Shown here in pieces: positions 14,952 to 23,092 of a stretch of DNA of 64,000 nt. This DNA is from VRUE01 sp963805475 (GTDB lineage Bacteria; Actinomycetota; Thermoleophilia; Solirubrobacterales; 70-9): contig CAWDUO010000008.1 in the NCBI GenBank assembly GCA_963805475.1, forward strand, positions 62,001 to 126,000, given 5' to 3'. The notes under the pieces were generated by a model. That model worked only from the letters and a program-made list of their open reading frames with translations. It was not told the DNA's origin and ran no database searches. Both the position numbers and the translations under genes were made by a program. Every line of letters starts with the position of its first letter. Within the stretch, counting starts at the first letter, position 1.

Positions 14952-16517
14952 TTACGGTGGCGCGGGGCCGTAGCCGCCGCCGCCCGGCGTCTCGATTCGC
15001 AGCCGCTGGCCCGGCTTCAGCTCGCCCTCGGCCTTGGCCGGCAGCCGCTCGCCGTCGAGGAAGTCGGCGCCCGGCGCGCCGTCGCCGCCGCCGTCGCGCC
15101 CGCGCGGCGGGTGCCGCCGCCGCTCGCCGATCAGCGTGTAGCGCATCGGCGCCAGCGCCTCGAGCTCGCGCACGATCCCGTCCCCGCCGGGATGGGCGCC
15201 GGCGCCGCCGCTGCCGCGCCGCAGCGCCAGCTCGCGCACGCGCAGCGGAAACTCGCTCTCCAGCGCCTCGACCGGCGTGTTCAGCGTGTTCGACATCGCG
15301 ACGTGGATCGCGCTCGGCCCGGGCGCGTCCGGGCAGCCCCCCTGGCCGCCGCCGAGCGTCTCGTAGTAGGTCCAATCGCCGCCGGCGAGGGTCAGGTTGT
15401 TCATCGTTCCCTGCCCCTGGGCCGGGACGGGGCGCGCGCCGCCGAGCGCCGCGATCGTCAGGTCGGCGACGCGGCTCGAGGTCTCGACGTTGCCGGCGGC
15501 GACCGCGGCCGGGTATTCCGCGTTCAGCAGGCAGCCGCGCGGCGCGCGCACCTCGATCGGCCGGTAGGCGCCGGCGCAGGGCGGCGCGTCGGGGTCGGTA
15601 AGGACGCGGACGGCGAAGAAGGCGGCCGATTTGGTCACCGAGAGCGGGCAGTTGAGGTTGCCGTCGACCTGTGCGTCGGTGCCGGAGAAGTCAAGGATGA
15701 GCCGGTCGCCGTCGACCCGCGCCGTAAGCCGCAGCACGACATCGCGTGTTCGACTGTTCCTTTGCCCCGTATAGGAGGGCAAAGGAACAGCGGAAGAAGC
15801 GGGGGCGGGCTCCAGCGCGTCTCCCGCGCTGTAGACGCCGTCGGGGAGCGCCGCGAGGGCCGCGCGGGTGCGGCGCTCGGCGTAGGCGAGGATCTCCGCC
15901 ATCCCGGCGCGCAGCTCTGCGAGCCCGTGCCGCGCGGCCAACTCGCCGAGCCGCAGCTCGCCCACCCGGTTCGCCGCCGCCTGCGCGCGCAGGTCGGCGA
16001 GCCGCTGGTGGGGCGAGCGCATCCGCGCCGCCAGCCGCTCCAGCACGTCGCCCCCGACCCGCGTCGGCGGGATCACCACGCCCTCTTCCTCCAGCGTGCG
16101 CGAGCGCGCCGGCATCCCCGCCGGGCTCGGCCCGCCGATGTCGGCGTGGTGGGCGCGGCAGGCGGCGAAGCCGAGCAGCCCGCCGGCGGCTAACACCGGC
16201 CGGATCAGCGTCACGTCGGGCAGGTGGGTGCCGCCGCGGTAGGGGTCGTTGAGGATCCATTCGCTCCCCGGCCTTTGCTCTTCGCCGAGCACTGCGGCGA
16301 CCGCGTCGGGCATCGAGCCGAGGTGGACGGGGATGTGCTCGGCCTGCATCACCAGCTCGCCGGCGGCGTCGAAGAGCGCGGTCGAGCAGTCGCGGCGCTC
16401 CTTGATGTTGGCCGAGTAGGCGGAGCGGATCAGCGTCGCGCCCATCTCGTCGCAGGCGGCGCGCAGGCCGCCGATCGTCACCTGCAGGCTGACCGGGTCC
16501 ATCCCGCTCTCGGTCAC
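14952..16517 (-). CDS. Hydantoinase/oxoprolinase family protein, subunit B (HyuB), carrying an in-frame palindrome insertion
   Basis: A 521-residue protein of the HyuB family (N-methylhydantoinase B, 5-oxoprolinase and acetone carboxylase subunits), which with HyuA performs ATP-dependent ring opening or carboxylation. Markers are MDPVSLQVTIGGLRAACDEMG, NDPYRGGTHLPDVTLIRPV, CRAHHADIGGPSPAGMP and a glycine-rich C-terminal GGGGYGP. The GTG start at 16517 overlaps the hyuA TGA (GTGA), and AAGGA from the palindrome at 16520-16560 sits 8 nt upstream. Residues about 243-255 are encoded by another palindrome (15754-15790) in a loop between conserved segments. Substrate cannot be told from sequence. 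Confidence 0.87.
   Translation of the reverse strand: MTESGMDPVSLQVTIGGLRAACDEMGATLIRSAYSANIKERRDCSTALFDAAGELVMQAEHIPVHLGSMPDAVAAVLGEEQRPGSEWILNDPYRGGTHLPDVTLIRPVLAAGGLLGFAACRAHHADIGGPSPAGMPARSRTLEEEGVVIPPTRVGGDVLERLAARMRSPHQRLADLRAQAAANRVGELRLGELAARHGLAELRAGMAEILAYAERRTRAALAALPDGVYSAGDALEPAPASSAVPLPSYTGQRNSRTRDVVLRLTARVDGDRLILDFSGTDAQVDGNLNCPLSVTKSAAFFAVRVLTDPDAPPCAGAYRPIEVRAPRGCLLNAEYPAAVAAGNVETSSRVADLTIAALGGARPVPAQGQGTMNNLTLAGGDWTYYETLGGGQGGCPDAPGPSAIHVAMSNTLNTPVEALESEFPLRVRELALRRGSGGAGAHPGGDGIVRELEALAPMRYTLIGERRRHPPRGRDGGGDGAPGADFLDGERLPAKAEGELKPGQRLRIETPGGGGYGPAPP
15754..15790. repeat. 37-bp palindrome inside hyuB, CCTTTTG family
   Basis: Perfect 14-bp arms (CTGTTCCTTTGCCC and its complement) around CGTATAGGA. 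It is read through in frame in hyuB as AVPLPSYTGQRNS, a segment with no counterpart in usual HyuB sequences. The same arm in a different reading frame forms the C-terminus of hyuA (16520-16560). Confidence 0.85.
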
Positions 16518-18529
16518 TCCGCTGTTCCTTTTCCTCGTATATCGGGGGAAAGGAACAGCGCGGCGATCGTGCCGGTGCCGTCCACCTCGGCGCGCCAGCC
16601 CGGCGGGACGACGAAGGTCGCCTCGGGCAGCTCGAAGACGACCGGGCCGGCGACGGCCAGGCCGGCCGGCGGCTCGCCGCGCAGGACCGGCGTCTCCACC
16701 CACTCCCCGTCGAAGCGGACCCGGCGGCCGAGCCGCTCCAGTCGCCCCTCCGGCGCCGCCGTCGGGCGCGGGCGCGGTCCCGGCGCGACCAGCGCCAGGC
16801 GGATGTGGACGAGGACGACCTCGCCGTCGGGGTCGCGGTGGCCGTAGTGGCGCTCGTGCTCGTCCTCGAAGCGGGCGGCGAGGTCGGCCGGGTCGGGTCG
16901 GGTCGTCCCCGACACCGGCAGCTCGAAGGCCTGGCCGGCGTAGCGCAGCTCGTAGACGACCTCCGGCTCGCCGGCGCCGCCGAGCCCGTCGCCCTCCAGC
17001 GAGGCGACCAGGTCCTCGACCTCGGCGACGATGCGCGCGGCGCTGAAGTTCGCGCCGCTCAGCATCACCGTGCGCGCCGTGTCGCGGCGGCGGTCCGAGG
17101 CGCAGAGGCCGAGCGCCGAGAGGACGCCGCCGGCGCGCGGGCAGAGGATGCGCCCGATCCCCAGCTCGGCGGCGAGCGCCGCGGCGTGCATCGGCCCGGC
17201 GCCGCCGAACGGCAGCAGGGCGAAGCGGCGCGGGTCGACGCCGCGCTCGACGGTGACCACGCGCAGCGCCCGCACCATCTCCTGATTGGCAACGCGGACG
17301 ATCCCCTCGGCGGTCGCCAGCTCGTCGAGGCCGAGCGAGCCGGCCAGCCGCGCGACGGCCGCCCGCGCCGCCTCGGGATCGAGGGCGACCCCGCCGGCCA
17401 GGCTCGAGTCCGCGTCGAGCCGCCCGAGCAGCAGGTTGGCGTCGGTGACGGTCGGCTCGACGCCGCCGCGGCCGTAACAGGCGGGCCCGGGGTCGGCGCC
17501 CGCCGAGCGCGGCCCGACCCGCAGCGCCCCGCCGGGGTCGCGCCAGCCGATCGAGCCGCCGCCGGCGCCGACCGTGTGCACGTCGACCATCGGCAGCTGA
17601 ATCGGGCGGCCGTCGATCTCGCGCGAGCCGGTGCGCCGCACCTCGCCGCCCTCGACCACGCAGACGTCGCAGGAGGTGCCGCCCATGTCGAGCCCGAGCG
17701 CGTCCCCGTCGCCGCTCGCCCGCGCCAGCAGCCCGGCGCCGACCGCGCCGCCGGCCGGGCCGGAGAGGACGCTCCAAGCGCCGGCCCGCGCCGCCTCGGC
17801 GGCCGGCGCGACCCCGCCCGAGGAGCGCATCACCAGCGGCGCCGGCAGCCCGCCGCGCGCCGCCGCCTCGCCGAGCCGGCCGAGGTAGCGGCCGAGCAGG
17901 GGGGAGAGGTAGGCGTCGATCACGGTGGTGGAGCAGCGCTCGAACTCGCGGAAGCGCGGCAGCACCTCGTGCGAGGCCGAGACGTGGACGCCGGGCAGCT
18001 CGCGCCGCAGGTGCTCCGCGATCGCCCGCTCGTGCGCGGGGTCCATATAGGAGAAGAGCAGGCAGATCGCGACCGACTCGGCGCCGCTCTCGCGCACCAG
18101 CTCCGCCAGCCGCTCCGGCTCGCCCGCGGCGAGCGGCTCGAGCACGCCTTCCGGCCCGACCCGCTCGTCCGCCTCGAAGCGCAGCTCCGGCGGCGCCAGC
18201 GGCGCCGGCTTCGGCGCGCACAGCCGGTACAGCTCGGGCCGGTCCTGGCGGCCGATCTCCAGCAGGTCGGCGAAACCGCGCGTCGCGATCAGCGCCGTGC
18301 GCGCGCCGCGCTCCTCCAGCAGCGCGTTGGTCCCGACCGTCATCCCGTGGGCGAAGGACTCGACCGCGTCCGCCCCGGCGCCCGTCCGCCGCAGCACCTC
18401 CTCGACCGCGGCGATCACCCCGGCCGACTGGTCCTCCGGCGTCGTCGGCAGCTTCGCCGTGTGCAGCGTCTCGCCGTCGAAGAGGACGGCGTCGGTGAAG
18501 GTCCCGCCCACGTCGACGCCCAGCAGCAT
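16514..18529 (-). CDS. Hydantoinase/oxoprolinase family protein, subunit A (HyuA)
   Basis: A 671-residue ASKHA-fold ATPase subunit. The N-terminus MLLGVDVGGTFTDAVLFD is the phosphate-1 motif. LGLDMGGTSCDVCVVEGG is the second actin-type phosphate loop, and GAGGGSIGW and GAGPMHAAALAAELGI are family segments. With HyuB it forms an ATP-dependent hydantoinase, oxoprolinase or carboxylase; the substrate is not determined. The last about 14 residues are encoded by the palindrome at 16520-16560, so the natural C-terminus has been replaced or extended. nadB lies 10 bp upstream on the same strand. Confidence 0.9.
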   Translation of the reverse strand: MLLGVDVGGTFTDAVLFDGETLHTAKLPTTPEDQSAGVIAAVEEVLRRTGAGADAVESFAHGMTVGTNALLEERGARTALIATRGFADLLEIGRQDRPELYRLCAPKPAPLAPPELRFEADERVGPEGVLEPLAAGEPERLAELVRESGAESVAICLLFSYMDPAHERAIAEHLRRELPGVHVSASHEVLPRFREFERCSTTVIDAYLSPLLGRYLGRLGEAAARGGLPAPLVMRSSGGVAPAAEAARAGAWSVLSGPAGGAVGAGLLARASGDGDALGLDMGGTSCDVCVVEGGEVRRTGSREIDGRPIQLPMVDVHTVGAGGGSIGWRDPGGALRVGPRSAGADPGPACYGRGGVEPTVTDANLLLGRLDADSSLAGGVALDPEAARAAVARLAGSLGLDELATAEGIVRVANQEMVRALRVVTVERGVDPRRFALLPFGGAGPMHAAALAAELGIGRILCPRAGGVLSALGLCASDRRRDTARTVMLSGANFSAARIVAEVEDLVASLEGDGLGGAGEPEVVYELRYAGQAFELPVSGTTRPDPADLAARFEDEHERHYGHRDPDGEVVLVHIRLALVAPGPRPRPTAAPEGRLERLGRRVRFDGEWVETPVLRGEPPAGLAVAGPVVFELPEATFVVPPGWRAEVDGTGTIAALFLSPDIRGKGTAE
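16520..16560. repeat. 41-bp palindrome at the hyuA/hyuB junction
   Basis: Arms CGCTGTTCCTTTTCC and GGGAAAGGAACAGCG with one mismatch, spacer containing CGTATAT. On the minus strand it encodes the hyuA C-terminal residues ALFLSPDIRGKGTA, and its distal arm supplies AAGGA, 8 nt before the GTG start of hyuB. Confidence 0.85.
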
Positions 18530-18539
18530 CGAACCGACG

Positions 18540-19985
18540 CTAGCGCCACTCCCCGCGGCGTGTCCGCCCGTCCGGTCCGCGCACGATGTGGACGCCGTCC
18601 AGCTCCGGGTCCAGCGCGGGGAAGTCGGTGCGCAGGTGGCCGCCGCGCGACTCCTCGCGCTCCAGCGCGCAGGCGGCGATCGCCGCGGCCAGCGGGTAGG
18701 GGTCGCCGCGCAGCTCGCGCAGCCGCTCGGCGCGGCGCAGCGGCCCGGCGAGTCGCCAGACCGCGTCCCGCGTCGCCTCGCTCGGCGGGTGGAAGCGCCA
18801 CTCGCCCGTCGCCCGCCGCGCCCCCGTCCCCGCGCCCTGCTCCGCCAGCGCCGCGCGCGCCGCCCGCGTGCCGAAGACGAAGCACTCGCTGAGCGAGTTG
18901 GAGGCGAGCCGGTTGGCGCCGTGCAGCCCGGTGCAGGAGCACTCGCCGACGGCGTAGAGCCCGGGCAGGGAGGAGCGCCCCTCGAGGTCGACCGCGATCC
19001 CGCCCATCGTGTAGTGGGAGGCGGGGGCGACGGGGACGGGGGCGGCCGCCGGGTCGATCCCCGCCTCGCGCAGCGAGGCGAAGACGCTGGGGAAGCGCAC
19101 CGGATCGATCCCGCGCAGGTCGAGCCGCACGCCGGCGCCCCCGTCGGCCTCGATCCGGTCGAGGATCGCCGCGGTGACCGCGTCGCGCGGCGCCAGCTCG
19201 TCGGTGAAGCGGCGCCCGGCGGCGTCGAGCAGGGTCGCCCCCTCGCCGCGCACCGCCTCGGTGATCAGCATCCCGTCGAAGCGGCTGCCCGGCAGCTCCA
19301 AGGCCGTGGGGTGGAACTGGCAGAACTCGAGGTCGGCCAGGTCCGCCCCGGCCGCGGCGGCCATCACGGCGCCGGCGCCGATCGCCCCGCGCGGATTGCT
19401 GGTCCGGCGCCACAGCGCCGCCGCGCCGCCGGTCGCGACCACGGTCGCCGCGGCGGCGATCGGCCCGCCGCCGGTCAGCAGGCCGTGGCAGCGCTCGCCG
19501 TCGCTCCACAGCGCCACCGCCGAGGTCCGCTCGCGCACGGCGATCCGCGGCTCCGCCGCGACCATCGCCGCCAGCTTCGCGGTGATCTCCTCGCCCGTCT
19601 GGCTGCCGCCCGCGTGGACGATCCGCCGCCGCGTGTGGCCGCCCTCCAGGCCCAGCGCCAGCTCACCCTCCGGGTCGAGGTCGAAGGACACGCCGCGCTC
19701 GCGCAGCTCGCGCACCGCCGCCGGCGCCTCCTCGACCAGCGCCCGCACCGCCGAGGGACGGCACAGCCCTCGTCCGGCGGCGATCGTGTCGGCGGCGTGC
19801 CGGGCCGGCGAGTCGCCGGGCTCCAGCGCCGCCGCCAGCCCGCCCTGCGCCCAAAAGCTGGCGCTCTGGGAGAGCGGCGTGCGCGAGATCACGCAGACCG
19901 CGGCGCCCTGCTCCGCCGCCCGCAGCGCCGTCCACAGCCCGGCCGCCCCGCCGCCGACGACGGCGACGTCGCATTCGGAGCTCAT
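18540..19985 (-). CDS. nadB: L-aspartate oxidase
   Basis: A 481-residue FAD flavoprotein of the succinate dehydrogenase/fumarate reductase superfamily that oxidises aspartate to iminoaspartate for NAD synthesis. Present are the dinucleotide motif VVGGGAAGLWTA, SFWAQGGLAAAL, LEFCQFHPTAL, HYTMGGIAVD (substrate/FAD contact) and GLYAVGECSCTGLHGANRLASNSL. The length is slightly short, with a reduced C-terminal helical domain. The ATG at 19985 gives MSSECDVAVVGGG, the normal N-terminus. Its usual partners nadA and nadC are not in the window. Confidence 0.92.
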   Translation of the reverse strand: MSSECDVAVVGGGAAGLWTALRAAEQGAAVCVISRTPLSQSASFWAQGGLAAALEPGDSPARHAADTIAAGRGLCRPSAVRALVEEAPAAVRELRERGVSFDLDPEGELALGLEGGHTRRRIVHAGGSQTGEEITAKLAAMVAAEPRIAVRERTSAVALWSDGERCHGLLTGGGPIAAAATVVATGGAAALWRRTSNPRGAIGAGAVMAAAAGADLADLEFCQFHPTALELPGSRFDGMLITEAVRGEGATLLDAAGRRFTDELAPRDAVTAAILDRIEADGGAGVRLDLRGIDPVRFPSVFASLREAGIDPAAAPVPVAPASHYTMGGIAVDLEGRSSLPGLYAVGECSCTGLHGANRLASNSLSECFVFGTRAARAALAEQGAGTGARRATGEWRFHPPSEATRDAVWRLAGPLRRAERLRELRGDPYPLAAAIAACALEREESRGGHLRTDFPALDPELDGVHIVRGPDGRTRRGEWR

Positions 19986-20001
19986 CCGTCGACTCCCGGC
20001 G

Positions 20002-20391
20002 CTAGCGCCCCGAGGCCTCTCGCCGCAGCGCCTCGATCTGGCTCCGCAGCCAGGCGGCGGCCGCTTCGCGGGCGCGCGTCTCGACGTCGGCGCCCGCCGC
20101 AGCGGCCTCGGCCTCGCCCGCCCGCCGCTGCGCCTCATCGACCCGCCGCTCCGCCGCCTCGGCCTGCTGCTCGATCTCGCCCAGCCGCCGCTCCGCCGCG
20201 GCGATCGCCGTCTGCTTCTCGCGCCGCTCCCGCTCCAGGTCGGCTTCCAGCGCCTGGATCTCGGCCGCCACCCGCTCTTCCGCGGCCGCCGCGGCCTCGC
20301 TCGCCTCGCGCAGCCGCCGCTCGGCCGCCTCCACCTGCGCGTCCAGGCCCTCTTCCGCGGAGTCGCGCTTGGCGTCCTTCTCATCGCCCAT
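20002..20391 (-). CDS. Small coiled-coil protein
   Basis: A 129-residue highly charged protein made almost entirely of Ala/Glu/Arg heptads (about 18-115, e.g. AAERRLGEIEQQAEAAERRV), predicted to be one long coiled coil. No signal peptide or membrane segment. It lies between nadB (16 bp) and a glycosyltransferase (14 bp) on the same strand, so it may belong to their transcript. Low-complexity composition prevents functional assignment, and a spurious frame cannot be fully excluded in such GC-rich DNA. Confidence 0.55.
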   Translation of the reverse strand: MGDEKDAKRDSAEEGLDAQVEAAERRLREASEAAAAAEERVAAEIQALEADLERERREKQTAIAAAERRLGEIEQQAEAAERRVDEAQRRAGEAEAAAAGADVETRAREAAAAWLRSQIEALRREASGR

Positions 20392-20405
20392 CGGTGCGGC
20401 CAAAT

Positions 20406-21344
20406 CTACCGCTCCAGCAGCTCGCGGTAGGCGACGACGACGCGCTGCGCCATCCGCGCCGCCGAGAGCGAGGCCGCCCGCCCCGCGCCATCGACCCGCG
20501 GATCGGCGGCCTCCAGGTGCGGCCGCGCCCTCGCCGCCCAGCGCGCCGCGTCGAACGGCGCGCAGAGCGCCCCGGCGACTCCGGCGAGCGCGAACGGCGC
20601 GATCCCCACCGGGGTCGAGAGCACCGGCACGTCGCAGGCCAGCGCCTCGACGCAGACGATGCCGAAGCCCTCGTAGTCGGAGGTGACGAGGACCGCGTTC
20701 GCCGCGTTGACCCAGAGCGGCATCCGCTCGGGCTCGATCGCGCCGCCGGTCAGCAGCTCGGCCCCGCAGGCGTCCGCCAGCGCGCGCGCCCGGTCGACCC
20801 GCTTCTCGGGCCGTCCCGGGTCGGCGGGGAAGAGCAGGTAGCGGCCGCCGGGCTCGAGCCCGAGCTCGCGCCGCGCCTCGGCCCGCGGCAGCGGCCGGAA
20901 GCGGCGCAGGTCGGGACCGCAGGGCAGCACCGCCGCGCCGGGGACGGGGGGGAGGCCCGGCCGCCCGTCCTCGGGCCCGAACAGCGCCCGCGAGACGGCG
21001 GCGACCAGGTCGGCCCGCCAGGCGAGCCGCCGCGAGAGCGGCCCGACGACCGGGTGGCGCACGTCGGTGCCGTGGAAGGTGACGAGGAGCGGCCGCGCCC
21101 CCGCCAGCAGCGCCGACCAGGCGGTCAGCCCGTAGTGCACGTGGACGAGGTCGAAGCGCTCGCGCCGCAGCAGCCGCCGCAGCCGCACAGCGGCCGGCAG
21201 GTAGTGCCGCGACCCCCGCGCGAAGCCGAAGACCTCGACCTCGACCCCCAGCCGCCGCACCTCCTCGACCTGGTCGAGCACCCAGCGCCCCCGCTGTGGC
21301 GCCCCCGCATCGGGGGCGAAGTTGGTGACGACGAGCACCCGCAT
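20406..21344 (-). CDS. GT4-type glycosyltransferase
   Basis: A 312-residue GT-B fold glycosyltransferase. The N-terminal domain starts MRVLVVTNFAPDAGAPQRGRW with FDLVHVHYGLTAWSALLAG and VTFHGTDVRHPV. The C-terminal donor-binding domain shows FPADPGRPEKRVDRA and the EX7E-like element YEGFGIVCVEALACDVPVL. It is shorter than most GT4 enzymes. The sugar and acceptor are unknown; cell-surface glycan synthesis is a guess. The start is the first ATG after the divergent intergenic region. Confidence 0.85.
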   Translation of the reverse strand: MRVLVVTNFAPDAGAPQRGRWVLDQVEEVRRLGVEVEVFGFARGSRHYLPAAVRLRRLLRRERFDLVHVHYGLTAWSALLAGARPLLVTFHGTDVRHPVVGPLSRRLAWRADLVAAVSRALFGPEDGRPGLPPVPGAAVLPCGPDLRRFRPLPRAEARRELGLEPGGRYLLFPADPGRPEKRVDRARALADACGAELLTGGAIEPERMPLWVNAANAVLVTSDYEGFGIVCVEALACDVPVLSTPVGIAPFALAGVAGALCAPFDAARWAARARPHLEAADPRVDGAGRAASLSAARMAQRVVVAYRELLER

Positions 21345-21492
21345 GCCGGGCTGAGCGTACCCGCGGCGGGGGCGGCCGAGCGCTTGTCACGGAAATTTGA
21401 CGCTCTCGTCGCCGAATTGGCCCATTCGGGCGTAGATCCGCGCGGCGAGGGCGCGCAGGCTCAGGGCAAAACCCGAGTCGAAGGAGGCTTTG

Positions 21493-21741
21493 ATGATCTA
21501 CGCGCTGATGGGCTACGCGCACGCCGCGGCCGTGCGGCGGGTGAGGACGATCCGCTCGCTGCTCGACGGCGAGCGCGGACAGGGGACGGTCGAGTACGTC
21601 GGCCTGATCCTGCTCGTCTCGCTGCTGATGGTGGGCATGGTCGCGGCGATGAAAGGGTTCAACGGCAAGCAGGGGACCGAGCTGGCCGGGGTGATCGTCG
21701 ACAAGATCAAGGAGGCGGTCGACAAGGTCAAGTTCAAATAA
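21493..21741 (+). CDS. Flp-family type IVb pilin-like protein
   Basis: An 82-residue protein. A positively charged leader of about 30 residues ends in GERGQG, followed by TVEYVGLILLVSLLMVGMVAAM, the hydrophobic helix with the conserved Glu of type IVb pilins. A prepilin peptidase would cut within the ERGQG region. A perfect AAGGAGG lies 5 nt before the ATG, suggesting strong translation. No tad/flp assembly genes are in the window. It is followed 18 bp later by rph. Confidence 0.8.
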   Translation: MIYALMGYAHAAAVRRVRTIRSLLDGERGQGTVEYVGLILLVSLLMVGMVAAMKGFNGKQGTELAGVIVDKIKEAVDKVKFK

Positions 21742-21759
21742 AAGTGAAAGACTCGCTGC

Positions 21760-22515
21760 GTGCCAGCTTCGCGCAGCTACGATCGGGCGCCGGCCGACAT
21801 CCGGCCGGTCTCGATCGACCCCGGCTTCGTCGAGACCGCCGACGGCTCGGCGCTGATCTCGGTCGGCAAAACGCGGGTCATCTGCACCGCCTCGGTGCAG
21901 GAGTCGGTGCCGAAGTGGATGGGCGGGCGCGGCAAGGGCTGGGTGACCGCCGAGTACTCGATGCTGCCCGCCTCGACCGGCGACCGCAAGGCGCGTGACG
22001 TCGCGCGCGGCAAGCAGGACGGCCGCGGGGTCGAGATCCAGCGGCTGATCGGCCGCTCGCTGCGGGTCGTCGTCGACTTCCGGGCGCTGGGCGAACGCAG
22101 CGTCTACGTCGACTGCGACGTGCTCCAGGCCGACGGGGGCACGCGCTGCGCGGCGATCACCGGCGGCTACGTGGCGCTGCGGCTGGCGTTGCAGAAGCTG
22201 CTCGACGCGAAGAAGATCGAGACGATGCCGCTGAGCGGCTCGGTCGCCGCGGTCAGCGTCGGCATGGTCGGCGGGCGGGCGCTCTGCGACCTCGACTACG
22301 GCGAGGACTCCAATGCCGAGGTCGACGCGAACGTGGTGATGACCGGCGACGGCGGCCTGGTCGAGGTGCAGGCGACGGCCGAGCGCACGCCGCTCTCGCG
22401 CGCCTCGCTCGACGAGCTCCTGGGGTTCGCGGAGATGGGGATCTCGCGGCTGCGCCAGGTGCAGGAGCGGGTAACCGGAACGGCGGAGACCATTGATCTT
22501 CGCGACGGGCAATAA
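21760..22515 (+). CDS. rph: Ribonuclease PH
   Basis: A 251-residue phosphorolytic 3'-5' exoribonuclease that trims tRNA 3' ends. The family pattern is clear: DIRPVSIDPGFVETADGSALISVGKTRVICTASV, RGKGWVTAEYSMLPAST, RDVARGKQDGRGVEIQRLIGRSLR, DCDVLQADGGTRCAAITGGYVAL. GTG start at 21760. It overlaps rdgB by 23 bp, a common actinobacterial pairing. Confidence 0.96.
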   Translation: MPASRSYDRAPADIRPVSIDPGFVETADGSALISVGKTRVICTASVQESVPKWMGGRGKGWVTAEYSMLPASTGDRKARDVARGKQDGRGVEIQRLIGRSLRVVVDFRALGERSVYVDCDVLQADGGTRCAAITGGYVALRLALQKLLDAKKIETMPLSGSVAAVSVGMVGGRALCDLDYGEDSNAEVDANVVMTGDGGLVEVQATAERTPLSRASLDELLGFAEMGISRLRQVQERVTGTAETIDLRDGQ

Positions 22516-23092
22516 GCACAAGCTGCGCGAGATGCGCGAACTGCTCCCCGGGGTCGAGCTGGAGGGGCTGCCCGAGGGGGTCGAGCTGCCGCCGGAGGAC
22601 GGCGAGGGCTTCGCCGAGATCGCGCTGGAGAAGGCGCGGGCGGCGCACCGGGCGACCGGCGAGCCGACGATCGCCGACGACTCCGGCATCTGCGCGGTCG
22701 GGCTCGGCGGCCGTCCCGGCATCCACTCGGCCCGCTACGGCGGCGAGGGGGCGAGCGACGAGGAGAACCTGGCGAAGCTGCTGCGCGAGGTCGCCGCGGC
22801 GGGAGAGGAGCGCGGCGCCTACTACGTCTGCGCGCTGGCGCTGATCGAGGCCGACGGGACCGAGCAGGTGTTCGAGGGGCGCAGCGACGGCCGCCTGATG
22901 GAGGAGCCGCGCGGCGAGGGCGGCTTCGGCTACGACCCGGCCTTCGTCCCCGAGGCGACCGGGCCCGAGGACGAGCGCACCTACTCGGAGCTCGACCAGG
23001 CGGAGAAGAACGAGATCAGCCACCGCGCGCTCGCCGCGCGCAAGCTGGGCAAGCATCTGAGCGCCAGCGGGGCGGCGCCCGCGCAGCGATGA
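22493..23092 (+). CDS. rdgB: XTP/dITP diphosphatase (RdgB/HAM1 family)
   Basis: A 199-residue house-cleaning nucleotidase that hydrolyses dITP and XTP. The N-terminus IFATGNKHKLREMRELL, the catalytic region TIADDSGICAVGLGGRPGIHSARYGG, and the C-terminal GFGYDPAFVP and EKNEISHRALA are all present. TTG start at 22493 after GGAG. It overlaps rph upstream and the cation transporter downstream (ATGA), so the three genes are one operon. Confidence 0.95.
   Translation: MIFATGNKHKLREMRELLPGVELEGLPEGVELPPEDGEGFAEIALEKARAAHRATGEPTIADDSGICAVGLGGRPGIHSARYGGEGASDEENLAKLLREVAAAGEERGAYYVCALALIEADGTEQVFEGRSDGRLMEEPRGEGGFGYDPAFVPEATGPEDERTYSELDQAEKNEISHRALAARKLGKHLSASGAAPAQR

Noticed and set aside
14952..18221. 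A single minus-strand frame of about 1,090 codons joining hyuB to upstream sequence
   Set aside because: Only the hyuB part is protein-like. The upstream half is out of frame with hyuA, which has a complete family sequence.
14952..18529. Acetone carboxylase
   Set aside because: Only two subunits of the HyuA/HyuB type are present, and no gamma subunit; a hydantoinase/oxoprolinase label is safer.
18297..21998. A plus-strand open frame of over 1,200 codons antisense to hyuA, nadB and the glycosyltransferase
   Set aside because: Composition is Arg/Ala/Gly/Pro low-complexity, with no domain pattern. It mirrors well-supported genes on the other strand and is a product of high GC in the third codon position.
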